Of a DNA stretch of 20,173 nt, positions 7,052-14,768 are shown piece after piece. Within the stretch, counting starts at the first letter, position 1, and each line of letters starts with the position of its first letter. Origin of the DNA: a virus; IMG/VR virus record IMGVR_UViG_3300032289_000970, positions 1 through 20,173 of that record; one strand, 5' to 3'. A program made the position numbers and the translations under genes. Below the pieces are notes generated by a model that saw nothing but the letters and a program-made list of their open reading frames with translations, was not told the DNA's origin and made no database searches.

Positions 7052-7717
7052 ATGAATATTAATGTGAATAAAACATATATTTGCCATTATAGTAAATTAA
7101 TTGATAGAAAAAGAAATCTTATAAACGATTTAGAAAAAAATAATATTACTGATTATTTTTTTGTAGAATCTTTCGATAAAGACAATTGGAATAAAGAAGA
7201 AATACATATCAAGTATCCATTAGTTGATATTTACAAAACAAATGGAAATACAATGAATGATGCAGAAAAATCATTATTAATGAAACATGCCTGGATTATA
7301 GAAGATATGTATCTAAATGGATATGATTCTGTTTTAGTTCTTGAAGATGATGTAGTATTAGTTGATAATTTTGTAGAAAAATTTAATACCTATAAAAACG
7401 AATTGCCGGCAGATTGGGATGTAGCATGGGTTGGTAGCTGTTTTCATCTTCATGAGCCTACACAGCCCGGTAAACTTGTATACAAGACAAATAGAGGATC
7501 CCGGTGCACACATGCATTTTGTTTAAGTAAATCATTTGCATTAAAAGCAATTAATGAGATAAAAAATATAAACCAGCCAGCGGATCATTATTATAATCAA
7601 TTATTGAAAAATATTAATGCTAATAATTATTGGTTTCAGCCGCCATTGGCGTTACAAAGTACAGATTATACGTCTGCTATTTCATGTAACAGATGGACAA
7701 AAGAGTTAATGGGTTAA
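7052..7717 (+). CDS. GT25-like (LPS glycosyltransferase family) protein
   Basis: 221 residues. The order of motifs fits GT25 / PF01755: an N-terminal strand with the LIDRKRNLINDL helix (16-27), a middle AEKSLLMKHAWIIEDMY (71-87), then SVLVLEDDVVLVDNF (93-107) with the metal-binding LEDD, and PADWDVAWVGS followed by THAFCLSKSFALKAI. In GT25 LPS enzymes the sequence S/C-H-x-x-x-W-x-x-x-x-x-x-G plus LEDD is diagnostic. Known members add galactose or glucose to LPS cores, and relatives modify collagen. It lies 5 nt after the previous stop, without a ribosome binding site. Cytoplasmic by the absence of membrane segments. The acceptor cannot be inferred. Confidence 0.83.
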   Translation: MNINVNKTYICHYSKLIDRKRNLINDLEKNNITDYFFVESFDKDNWNKEEIHIKYPLVDIYKTNGNTMNDAEKSLLMKHAWIIEDMYLNGYDSVLVLEDDVVLVDNFVEKFNTYKNELPADWDVAWVGSCFHLHEPTQPGKLVYKTNRGSRCTHAFCLSKSFALKAINEIKNINQPADHYYNQLLKNINANNYWFQPPLALQSTDYTSAISCNRWTKELMG

Positions 7718-7719
7718 AA

Positions 7720-8559
7720 ATGAAATTAGCATTTGTAGATTTTTGGGGAAACTTTGATCACAATAATAATTTTTTTGTTCATTATTTTAAAAAATTCTTA
7801 AAAGAAGAACCTTTATATATTGTCAATAAAGACGATGCTGATATTGCAATATACACGTGTTTTGGAAATGAACATTCATCAATAAATAGATCCAAAACTA
7901 AAAAAATATTTTTTACTGGAGAAAATATAAGGCCAAATTTTAATCAATGTGATTATAGTTTTACCTTTGATTTTGATGATTATGGTGGAAAAAATATAAG
8001 AATTCCACTTTGGTACATGTACATAGATTGGTTTGGAATAAAAACATATGGAAACCCTAGTTATTTAATTTCTCCATCTGAATTTACTGGTAAGTGGTTT
8101 ATTAATACAAAAGAAAAAGACTGTTGTGCAGTTTTTAGCAATCCAAAGCATGAAAGATTTTTAATGATAAATGCTTTATCAAAGTATATGCAAGTAGAAT
8201 GCTATGGAAAACCTTTTGCAAAACATACTGACGGAGAAGAAGACAAGTATCAGAAAATATCACAATACAAAACTAGTATATGTTTTGAAAATGGAATACA
8301 ATCTGGATACGTAACTGAAAAATTGTTGCATGCAAGAACAGCAGGTAATTTGGCAATATACTGGGGACATTCTGATGTAAAATATGATTTTAATCCTGAA
8401 GGTTTTATAAATGCAAATGATTTTAAATCTTTTGAAGAATGCGCAGAGTATGCAAATAATATATTAAATAATAAAGATAAATATAATCAGATGTTGAACG
8501 CACCTATATTTAATTGTAAATTTTTTGAATTTGATGCTAAAATTTATAATATTTTTTAA
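7720..8559 (+). CDS. GT10 alpha-1,3-fucosyltransferase-like protein
   Basis: 279 residues from ATG 7720, two bases after the previous stop; an in-frame ATG at 7693 would run back into the upstream gene and adds residues with no family match. Motifs: FFTGENIRPNF (64-74), typical of bacterial GT10 enzymes; SPSEFTGKWF; CCAVFSNP (135-142); then the GDP-fucose binding core SICFENGIQSGYVTEKLLHA (186-205) and AIYWGHSDVKYDFNPEGFIN in outline (212-231). E200 and K201 of VTEK are the usual donor-binding residues. GT10 enzymes transfer fucose from GDP-fucose, as in Helicobacter Lewis antigens. No GDP-fucose synthesis genes occur in the window, so the donor would come from the host or from another phage region. 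The C-terminal heptad repeats and amphipathic tail of Helicobacter enzymes are absent. Confidence 0.9.
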   Translation: MKLAFVDFWGNFDHNNNFFVHYFKKFLKEEPLYIVNKDDADIAIYTCFGNEHSSINRSKTKKIFFTGENIRPNFNQCDYSFTFDFDDYGGKNIRIPLWYMYIDWFGIKTYGNPSYLISPSEFTGKWFINTKEKDCCAVFSNPKHERFLMINALSKYMQVECYGKPFAKHTDGEEDKYQKISQYKTSICFENGIQSGYVTEKLLHARTAGNLAIYWGHSDVKYDFNPEGFINANDFKSFEECAEYANNILNNKDKYNQMLNAPIFNCKFFEFDAKIYNIF

Positions 8560-8572
8560 AAAAAAATAATAT

Positions 8573-9283
8573 ATGAATAAATATTTAATAAACTATGCTG
8601 CCTCTGGCTACTTTAATGCACAAGTAAAAAATACTAAAACTGCTTTACAGATAGGCGGATTTGATAAATGTATAAATTATGGATTTAACGACTTGTCAGA
8701 AAGCTTTAAAAGTAAACACAAGCAGCACTTAAGCCAAAATAGAGGAGCTGGATACTGGATTTGGAAGCCATACATTATATTAGATGCTCTTAAAAAAATT
8801 GACGATAATGATATCTTAATGTATTCGGACTCAGGTTGTCATTTTATAAGAAGCATGTCTATAATTTTTGATCGCCTTGAAAAAACAAAAAATAAAGTTT
8901 TAGTGTTTAATCTTGCTCATACAGAAAAAGATTGGAACAAAAGAGATTGTTTTATACGATTAAATTGTGATTCACCTGAATATACTGACACCAAACAAAT
9001 TATGGGAACATTTTTTCTTTGTAAAAAAAATGATTTTGCAATACAGCTAGTGGAAAAATGGTCTGATGTTTTATCTGATTTTCACATGATAGCAGATGAG
9101 TCAATATCTCCTAGCAAGGCCAAAAACTATGACAGCTTTAAAGAGCATAGGCATGATCAGTCCATATTGAGTCTAGTTTGTAAGATAAATAAGGTCGATA
9201 CAATGGAAGACATAACTGAATGGGGCAGCGAAGAAATAAGAAAAACTGAGCAAATAATAGCACATACGCGCAAGAAAGATTGA
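8573..9283 (+). CDS. Putative glycosyltransferase (GT-A-like, unassigned family)
   Basis: 236 residues. I recognise a pattern shared by many uncharacterised bacterial and viral proteins next to glycosyltransferases: QNRGAGYWIWKPYIILDAL (55-73), then NDILMYSDSGCHF (79-91), in which D-S-G stands where DxD enzymes bind the metal, and MGTFFLCKKNDF, EKWSD, then EHRHDQSILSLVC (about 193-205). The H-D-Q-S block resembles the acceptor-side motif of GT-A enzymes with PF03407-like folds. Soluble, no membrane segment. It starts 13 nt after the fucosyltransferase-like gene, preceded by a run of A and no ribosome binding site. It is the last gene of the first AT-rich block. Function is inferred mainly from context. 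Confidence 0.6.
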   Translation: MNKYLINYAASGYFNAQVKNTKTALQIGGFDKCINYGFNDLSESFKSKHKQHLSQNRGAGYWIWKPYIILDALKKIDDNDILMYSDSGCHFIRSMSIIFDRLEKTKNKVLVFNLAHTEKDWNKRDCFIRLNCDSPEYTDTKQIMGTFFLCKKNDFAIQLVEKWSDVLSDFHMIADESISPSKAKNYDSFKEHRHDQSILSLVCKINKVDTMEDITEWGSEEIRKTEQIIAHTRKKD

Positions 9284-9309
9284 AACTTTATTAAAAAAAA
9301 TAGAACCAC

Positions 9310-9945
9310 ATGAATAATACAAAAAACCAAATAAATTTAATTTTAAATGATATTAAATCAGGCAAACCAGTTATTATAGTTGATAGCTATGATCGTGAAA
9401 ATGAAGGTGATATAATGATTGCAGCAGAAATGGCTACAGCTGAATCATTAGCATTTATGGCTAGATATGCTAGAGGAATAATGTGTATTCCTTGTATCGC
9501 TGATAGATTAGATCGTCTATCGATTCCAATGATGCAAAGTAACAAATTAGATAAATTTGTTACGCCATTTGCAAATAGTATTGATGCAGCCGATGGAGTC
9601 TCTACGGGAGTTAGTATAAATGATCGTCTTATTACGATTCAAAAATTTGTAAGCGAAACCAGTATTCCTACTGATTTTGCTCAACCCGGTCATCTTTTTC
9701 CTCTTCGTGCTCGTCCTGGTCTACTTAAAGAACGTCAAGGTCATACAGAATCAAGTGTGGAACTGTGTTTGCTAGCAGAAATGAAACCAGTTGCAATCAT
9801 TATTGAAGTTATGAATGATGATGGTTCGATGGCCAGACTTCCTCAACTAGAAGAACTTGCCAAGAGATTTGAATTGAATATGATCTCTATTGATGAAATT
9901 ATTGAGCATAAATATGGAACAACAGTTCAACACACGAGCGTATAA
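9310..9945 (+). CDS. ribB: 3,4-dihydroxy-2-butanone 4-phosphate synthase (RibB-like)
   Basis: 211 residues, close to stand-alone RibB (E. coli 217). RibB converts ribulose 5-phosphate into formate and L-3,4-dihydroxy-2-butanone 4-phosphate, normally for riboflavin. Signature residues are intact: the acidic metal-binding loop DRENEGD (28-34), GIMCIP, DGVSTGVSINDR (95-106), PGHLFPLRA (126-134), QGHTESSVELC (143-153) with the catalytic His-Thr-Glu, and MNDDGSMAR (168-176). There is no GTP cyclohydrolase II domain at the C-terminus and no other riboflavin gene nearby. Instead it begins a run of sugar-precursor-type genes, so it may supply a four-carbon building block for the glycan, or serve host flavin metabolism. 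Its end overlaps the next gene in another frame. GC is higher than in the preceding genes. Confidence 0.93.
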   Translation: MNNTKNQINLILNDIKSGKPVIIVDSYDRENEGDIMIAAEMATAESLAFMARYARGIMCIPCIADRLDRLSIPMMQSNKLDKFVTPFANSIDAADGVSTGVSINDRLITIQKFVSETSIPTDFAQPGHLFPLRARPGLLKERQGHTESSVELCLLAEMKPVAIIIEVMNDDGSMARLPQLEELAKRFELNMISIDEIIEHKYGTTVQHTSV

Positions 9946-10858
9946 CACAATAGAACTTCTCCCCTTCGGTCTTGTTAGAAAAAGTAGTTCTTCTGATAGA
10001 CTGCGTGATGAGGTATTTTATTATGAATCCATCCCTTCGGATGTAGTCCATCTATTTCCTAGAAAGACGGACTACTATCAAGAAAACGAAAAACATTACT
10101 TGATTTTAGAGTATTACCCATACAAAAATCTTGGGCAGTACATTATATCAAATGATCGTTTCGATTGGATTGCAGCTTTTAAGAATCTAAAGGAATCAAT
10201 TCAACTGATGTCCCATCATGTTCAACCAAGTGAAGATTCTGTCATTCACGCCGTTTCAATGTATATAACAAAAACATATACAGAATACCTCAATCTGAAG
10301 AAATCCTTTTACGATACAGAATTGTTTTCTTCTGATAAGTTGGTGATCAACGGAAAAGAGTATGACAATTTTGAAACTATATGGGATACCGTGAAGTCAC
10401 TCATTGAAAAACATCTCATGTCATATGAGCGAACAATGATTCATGGTGATATGTGTTTCAGCAACATACTCTATCACCCTGAAGTTGGAGCAAGATTCAT
10501 AGATATGCGTGGCTCTTTTGGTGCCCGAGGTGTTTATGGGGATCGCATTTATGATTATGCAAAATTGTTGCATTCAGTTGAAGGTGGATATGAATTTATT
10601 ATCAACGATTGCTTTGTGGTAGAAAAAGAGTCGAATGGTGTATACAACGCACAAATATTATGTAACAAGAACAAAGACTATGCTCTTAGTGCATATATGT
10701 CTGCATTCAGCGACAAGAATATTGATCTGATCCGTCTAGTTGAAGGGCTAATATTTGTGAGTATGTGTGCCCGACATTACGACAGCAAAAAACGTCAAAT
10801 GATTATGTATCTAACAGGAATTAAAAATTTAAATGAGGCAGTGAAAGAATTATGTTGA
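9914..10858 (+). CDS. Aminoglycoside/choline-kinase-like phosphotransferase
   Basis: 314 residues from ATG 9914, overlapping the end of ribB by 32 nt. An in-frame ATG at 9890 would add eight residues; neither has a good ribosome binding site. The fold is the small eukaryotic-like kinase of the APH/choline kinase group: an N-lobe with LVRKSSSSDRLRDEVFYYESIP (20-41 in outline), the hinge LILEYYPY (63-70), the catalytic loop IHGDMCFSNILY (176-187) with D179 and N184, and the metal-binding D197 in FIDMRG, followed by YDYAKLLHS. Similar kinases sit in capsule loci beside nucleotidyltransferases, as LicA with LicC. I infer phosphorylation of a small sugar, polyol or amino alcohol. The next gene overlaps it by 7 nt, implying coupling. 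Substrate unknown. Confidence 0.82.
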   Translation: MEQQFNTRAYNTIELLPFGLVRKSSSSDRLRDEVFYYESIPSDVVHLFPRKTDYYQENEKHYLILEYYPYKNLGQYIISNDRFDWIAAFKNLKESIQLMSHHVQPSEDSVIHAVSMYITKTYTEYLNLKKSFYDTELFSSDKLVINGKEYDNFETIWDTVKSLIEKHLMSYERTMIHGDMCFSNILYHPEVGARFIDMRGSFGARGVYGDRIYDYAKLLHSVEGGYEFIINDCFVVEKESNGVYNAQILCNKNKDYALSAYMSAFSDKNIDLIRLVEGLIFVSMCARHYDSKKRQMIMYLTGIKNLNEAVKELC

Positions 10859-11634
10859 ATATTGTTGTATTGATGGCAGGTAAAGGAAATCGATTCACTG
10901 AAAAGGGATATTGTGTTCCAAAACCAATGATAATGGTTAATGGAAAAACTATATTGCAATGGACTACTGAATCATGTCCGTTTATCAAGCACAATGGAAT
11001 GGATCAAGATCCAAATATAAATCTATGTTTTGCTGTGCTATCCGATCATTTGGAAGACGGTCTTGGTGAATTTTTAAAGTCTGTATACGGAAACAATATT
11101 ACAATTATACCTTTTGATTCTGTAACACGGGGAAATTTAGACACAGCTAAGATTGTTTGTGATAAGATTAATATGCTTAATCAGCCTATTTTATTCTTGG
11201 ATTCAGACAATAAGTATGATCATTCGGGAATGGATTCGTTTTTTAAATCTCTTCCAAATGATTTGACCACTATGGCTATTTGTTGCTTTGATGATCGGAA
11301 TAAGATTGTTCCAAATAAGTGGTCTAATGCTAGAGTAAAAAACGGTATGGCTGTTGAAATTCGTGAAAAGGAAGACTTATGGGTTAATTATCCTGCTCTG
11401 ATCGGGGTTTTTTACTTTTCTAGAGTAGATCAATTTAAAAACTATGCAAACTTTATAATACACAATATTGCTCCTGTTGGTACAAAAGATAAGCAAGAAT
11501 ATTATATGAGCATGATTCCCACACACCATGCAAAGATAGGGCAACCAGTTCATATTCACATGGTTAATTCTGTTACGCCTCTTGGCACACCTGAGGATGT
11601 AAATACCTTTATGATTCAAGGATGTATACCATGA
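10852..11634 (+). CDS. Sugar-phosphate-type nucleotidyltransferase
   Basis: 260 residues. It opens with IVVLMAGKGNRFTEKGYCVPKPMI (4-27 in outline), the nucleotide-binding G-x-G-x-R ... K-P loop of the NTP_transferase family, with K24 as the usual catalytic lysine. A second signature, PILFLDSDNKYDHSG (112-126), provides the metal-binding D117 and D119. WVNYPALIGVFYFSRVDQF is typical of the sugar-binding half. The family makes CDP-, UDP-, GDP- or dTDP-linked sugars or alcohols from a phosphorylated substrate; which nucleotide is used cannot be read from sequence. It overlaps the kinase by 7 nt and the HAD gene by 4 nt, so kinase, nucleotidyltransferase and phosphatase probably act in one pathway. 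No acyltransferase (GlmU-like left-handed helix) domain is attached. Confidence 0.87.
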   Translation: MLNIVVLMAGKGNRFTEKGYCVPKPMIMVNGKTILQWTTESCPFIKHNGMDQDPNINLCFAVLSDHLEDGLGEFLKSVYGNNITIIPFDSVTRGNLDTAKIVCDKINMLNQPILFLDSDNKYDHSGMDSFFKSLPNDLTTMAICCFDDRNKIVPNKWSNARVKNGMAVEIREKEDLWVNYPALIGVFYFSRVDQFKNYANFIIHNIAPVGTKDKQEYYMSMIPTHHAKIGQPVHIHMVNSVTPLGTPEDVNTFMIQGCIP

Positions 11635-12011
11635 TTTTTGCTTTTGATCTTGATAATACTGTATGTGAGCGTAAACGCGGAAGCATGACATATGCTGATG
11701 TGCAGCCATTTCCAGATGCAGTAGAAACAATAAAATGGTTGAAGGATAGTGGTCATACCATCATTCTACATACTGGTAGACATATGAAAACCTGTGAAGG
11801 AAATCAAGGAAAAGTTTTTGGTAAACAAGGAAAAATTCTTTTTGATTGGTTAGAAAAACATCAAATACCATATGATGAAATTTGGTGGAGCAAACCTCAC
11901 GCAGATCTTTTTATAGACGATGCCGTTCATTGTCACACAGATTGGGAAAGTTCAATACAAGCAATTAAAGACAGACTCGCAAAAGGCGAGAGAACACCGG
12001 AGAATCCTTAA
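11631..12011 (+). CDS. Small HAD-superfamily phosphatase
   Basis: 126 residues from ATG 11631, which overlaps the previous stop as ATGA and has AAGGA 8 nt ahead; a second in-frame ATG at 11622 is less well placed. All four HAD motifs are visible: FDLDNTV (5-11) with nucleophile D6 and D8, LHTGR (46-50) with T48, K88 in SKPHAD, and the acidic FIDDAV (94-99). There is hardly any cap domain, as in the small capsule-locus phosphatases of this superfamily. FPDAVETIKWLKDSGHTI is the usual second helix and strand. It probably removes a phosphate from a sugar-phosphate intermediate or regulates the pool next to the kinase and nucleotidyltransferase. Soluble. Substrate unknown. Confidence 0.85.
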   Translation: MIFAFDLDNTVCERKRGSMTYADVQPFPDAVETIKWLKDSGHTIILHTGRHMKTCEGNQGKVFGKQGKILFDWLEKHQIPYDEIWWSKPHADLFIDDAVHCHTDWESSIQAIKDRLAKGERTPENP

Positions 12012-12013
12012 TT

Positions 12014-12883
12014 ATGAGCGACAGCACAATGACACAGCCATCTTTTTTCTTTGATACCGCAGACACTGAAATCATCAAGCGGATTTGGGGTAAGTTGAGC
12101 AAGCATACTAATTCCAAATCATGTTTGGGTATAACCACAAATCCTAATGCTTTGGCAAAGGTAAATTGTCACACGGTTGATGATCTACGTAAACTCGTAA
12201 AGACCATGAGTGATACTATGGACGAGATTTGTGGAGGTGGCTCCCTAATCTATGTTCAGGTTCCCAATTCATGTATGAATCCTGCCAACATCCTTATGTG
12301 GGCATCCATGATTTCTAAGTTTGATACAGGGAAGAGCAAGATTGCTCTGAAGATTCCTCATTTCAGTTATATTCTGCGGCAGACAAATCATCCGATCTTT
12401 TGGAACACAGAAATGTTTGGTGCGTTCAAGAATCTTTATTTGAATGTCACGGGGGTCGCTGACAGTGGAACAATAATAAAGGCTTTGAGTTACGAGAATG
12501 TTTCTTATGCTAGCATCATACCCGGAAGAATGGAAGAAGTTGGAATTGATGCAAACGCTCACCTGAAGTACCTGTGCGAACAGAATTTCAAAAAACATCA
12601 GGCAATAATTACAGGAAGCATGAGAACTATTCGTGGTCTTAAAGATGCAGTTCACTATCGAACTGTTCCGACTATCGGAACTCGTGTGTGGGATTTAATT
12701 GAATCAGAAAATTGCTGGGAAGAATTTCCCACATATTGGAACGATCTTTACAATCGGTCAGATGATTTCTGTGCCGATTATTGCCCTGAAACAACGGAAA
12801 AAAACATCTCATTGAGCAAGCAGTTCTTTGAACAGATGGATGTTCTGGGAAGCAAAATGCACGAAAACTTTATGATCCCATGA
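12014..12883 (+). CDS. Transaldolase / fructose-6-phosphate aldolase-like enzyme
   Basis: 289 residues. The fold signatures of the TalC/FSA group are in order: FFDTAD (12-17) with the conserved Asp14, GITTNP (39-44), the Schiff-base lysine in IALKIP (K113), LNVTGV (143-148), SYASIIPGRMEEVGID (164-179) and GSMRT (201-205). It is longer than the stand-alone FSA/TalC of bacteria and cyanophages (about 215-220) because of extra sequence in the middle and a roughly 70-residue C-terminal extension rich in aromatic and acidic residues. I infer aldol chemistry on small ketose or aldose phosphates. It could act on a RibB product or on pentose phosphate intermediates; this is speculation from context. 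GGAG lies 11 nt ahead of the ATG. It couples to the next gene by ATGA. GC is about 42% on one counted line, the richest of the island. Confidence 0.85.
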   Translation: MSDSTMTQPSFFFDTADTEIIKRIWGKLSKHTNSKSCLGITTNPNALAKVNCHTVDDLRKLVKTMSDTMDEICGGGSLIYVQVPNSCMNPANILMWASMISKFDTGKSKIALKIPHFSYILRQTNHPIFWNTEMFGAFKNLYLNVTGVADSGTIIKALSYENVSYASIIPGRMEEVGIDANAHLKYLCEQNFKKHQAIITGSMRTIRGLKDAVHYRTVPTIGTRVWDLIESENCWEEFPTYWNDLYNRSDDFCADYCPETTEKNISLSKQFFEQMDVLGSKMHENFMIP

Positions 12884-13998
12884 ATACAAATATAATAGAA
12901 CGAAACAACTGTATATTGTGCGGAGATAATCTGTTGTTTGTACAAGTTTTTAAAAATTTTCCCGTATATATGGGTGTTACGGACAAGAACGAGAAGGAGT
13001 TAACACAGGACATGGAGTTCTGCGCTTGTCAGAAGTGTGGATGTGTTCAATTGAAAAAATTGATTGACCCATCTATTTTATATATTCGTCCACACAACCC
13101 TGCCATAGGAAAGACATGGGAAACTCACAACCAATGTCTTTCTGATTACTTGGTTTCATCTGGTGCAAAAAATATACTTGATGTGGGTGGGGCAAACATG
13201 AAACTAGCAAACCTTGTTTGCAAATCCCCATCAATAGTTTCTTATACTGTTTGTGATTTGTCTGCGGGATTCTACCAAGTGGAGAACCCCGATAAAGTAA
13301 AAATTGTAAGAGACTATATTGAAAACATCAATAGTGATCAAACGTATGATGCGGTGGTTTTGTCGCATACACTAGAACATTTTTATCGTCCAGTTGAAGT
13401 CCTTAGCAGAATTCGCAAAATGCTCAATGACGATGGAGTTGTTGTGATTTCTGTTCCGAACATAGAAGAACAACTTCTAGATGGATTTTTAAATGCAATG
13501 AACTTTGAACATACATACTACATTAGTCACGAATACATCAATTTTTTGGCTGAAGTTTCTGGATTTGAAGTGACTCATCGTAAAGACTTTTCAAAATACA
13601 ATTCATTCTACACTCTATCCAAGTCAGACAAGACTGCGAATATTCCTTCCAATACATCACACGCGAGAACCGTGTACGAGAATTACATAAAGACTGTTCT
13701 TAAAGATGTTGCACAAATAAACTATGCCACTACAGACAAACAAATATATTGCTTTGGTGCACACATTTTTACACAAATACTGATAGCCTGTGGCTTGAAT
13801 ACGAATTGCATCAAAGGAATATTAGACAACGATCCAAATAAAGTTGGAAAATTTCTCTACGGAACAAATATCAAAGTCTATAATCCTTCTGTTATTTCCA
13901 ACGATGAGTCACCAATAGTGATAGTCAGAGTAGCACAATATAAAGATGAAATTGTTGACTCGCTGATTGCCAACAATAGTTCTTTGATAGTAATCTAA
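12880..13998 (+). CDS. Sugar C-methyltransferase-type SAM methyltransferase
   Basis: 372 residues with the three-part layout of NDP-sugar C-methyltransferases (TcaB9/NovU-like). The N-terminal zinc-binding part has C11-x2-C14 and C50-x2-C53. A Rossmann SAM domain follows: NILDVGGAN (98-106) as motif I, YTVCDLS (122-128), YDAVVLSHTLEH (156-167) and VVISVPN (187-193). HTYYISHEYINFLAEVSGFEV (211-231 in outline) carries conserved His/Tyr/Glu positions that are catalytic in C-methyltransferases. The C-terminal half (IYCFGAHIFTQIL, then GILDNDPNKVGKFLYG and VIVRVAQYKDEIV) is the Methyltransf_14-type domain. Known members add a methyl branch to a keto sugar carried on a nucleotide. It closes the GC-richer module and overlaps the aldolase gene by 4 nt. 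Exact sugar unknown. Confidence 0.87.
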   Translation: MNTNIIERNNCILCGDNLLFVQVFKNFPVYMGVTDKNEKELTQDMEFCACQKCGCVQLKKLIDPSILYIRPHNPAIGKTWETHNQCLSDYLVSSGAKNILDVGGANMKLANLVCKSPSIVSYTVCDLSAGFYQVENPDKVKIVRDYIENINSDQTYDAVVLSHTLEHFYRPVEVLSRIRKMLNDDGVVVISVPNIEEQLLDGFLNAMNFEHTYYISHEYINFLAEVSGFEVTHRKDFSKYNSFYTLSKSDKTANIPSNTSHARTVYENYIKTVLKDVAQINYATTDKQIYCFGAHIFTQILIACGLNTNCIKGILDNDPNKVGKFLYGTNIKVYNPSVISNDESPIVIVRVAQYKDEIVDSLIANNSSLIVI

Positions 13999-14011
13999 AC
14001 AAGACACATAT

Positions 14012-14764
14012 ATGAAAAAAATAGCACTGTGTTTACATGGACAACCAAGGGGATTAGATGCTGCAATAGAATATCAAAACAAGAATCTCATAAAACGAGA
14101 TGACATTCTTGTTGATGTGTTTTTTCATACATGGGATTATTCTGATGCAATTGACGGTATCAACAAAAAGATAGTGGGATTGTATTCACCAGTCTCATAC
14201 ATGATAGAACCTCCGTTGAGCAAGGAAATTGCACAAAAGTATAATCACGGACATCAATATCTTACTGTTCCTCCGTCCTCTGTTTATTCAAATTACTGCC
14301 ATTACCATAGTGTGTATATGGCTGATCTTGTTAGAACTAGGTATGAGCAGATAACTGGAGATAAATACGATTGGGTGATATGCACCCGATTTGATATTGC
14401 CCTAAATACCAGAATAGATTTTGATGGATTGGATTCATCCAAAATATATGAATCTGATTTTAATCCTGATATTTACAATTCAAATGGATTTAAAGTTCAG
14501 AATCCCATGTTTGCTGTTGGCAATAGCGAAAATATGGAAAAATATTGCTCCATGTTGAATAACCTTGATGTATTGGTGAATACTGCTGGAACGATAGACG
14601 GACATTCTATATTTGGTCACAACATTAAGTTGCACGGGTTAGACAGCAATATGATGCCTCTCAACATGAATCATCCATTTTCTCCTGATCAATATGGTTC
14701 ATCTCATCATTCGTTTGTAAGAAATGATGTAGAAATTTTCAGAAACTTATCAACAAAATCATAA
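14012..14764 (+). CDS. Putative glycosyltransferase, HGQPR/TRFD type (paralogue 1)
   Basis: 250 residues. It opens with IALCLHGQPRGLDAAIEY (4-21), has VDVFFHTWD (34-42) and YDWVICTRFDIALN (118-131), where R-F-D stands at the position of the metal-binding acidic motif in GT-A enzymes. Similar proteins are common near phage and bacterial glycan loci and are often left as hypothetical; I infer a glycosyltransferase but assign no CAZy family. The C-terminal part includes QNPMFAVGNSENMEKYCSM, resembling the acceptor-side block in which M-F-A/I-G-x-S-x-x-M recurs. The next gene is a divergent paralogue sharing all three motifs. Soluble, no membrane segment, no ribosome binding site. Confidence 0.62.
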   Translation: MKKIALCLHGQPRGLDAAIEYQNKNLIKRDDILVDVFFHTWDYSDAIDGINKKIVGLYSPVSYMIEPPLSKEIAQKYNHGHQYLTVPPSSVYSNYCHYHSVYMADLVRTRYEQITGDKYDWVICTRFDIALNTRIDFDGLDSSKIYESDFNPDIYNSNGFKVQNPMFAVGNSENMEKYCSMLNNLDVLVNTAGTIDGHSIFGHNIKLHGLDSNMMPLNMNHPFSPDQYGSSHHSFVRNDVEIFRNLSTKS

Positions 14765-14768
14765 TAAT

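Noticed and set aside
7693-7719. ATG start for the fucosyltransferase-like gene inside the preceding gene
   Set aside because: It would overlap the GT25-like gene by 25 nt and adds residues without homology; ATG 7720 follows that stop directly.
5360-9191. GATAAATA octamers within island genes as late promoters
   Set aside because: They lie in coding sequence where AT-rich codons readily produce the octamer; none has positional support as good as those ahead of genes at 803, 1992 and 3522.
9890-9913. Earlier ATG for the kinase-like gene
   Set aside because: It only lengthens the overlap with ribB and adds eight residues with no match; not excluded, but less likely than 9914.
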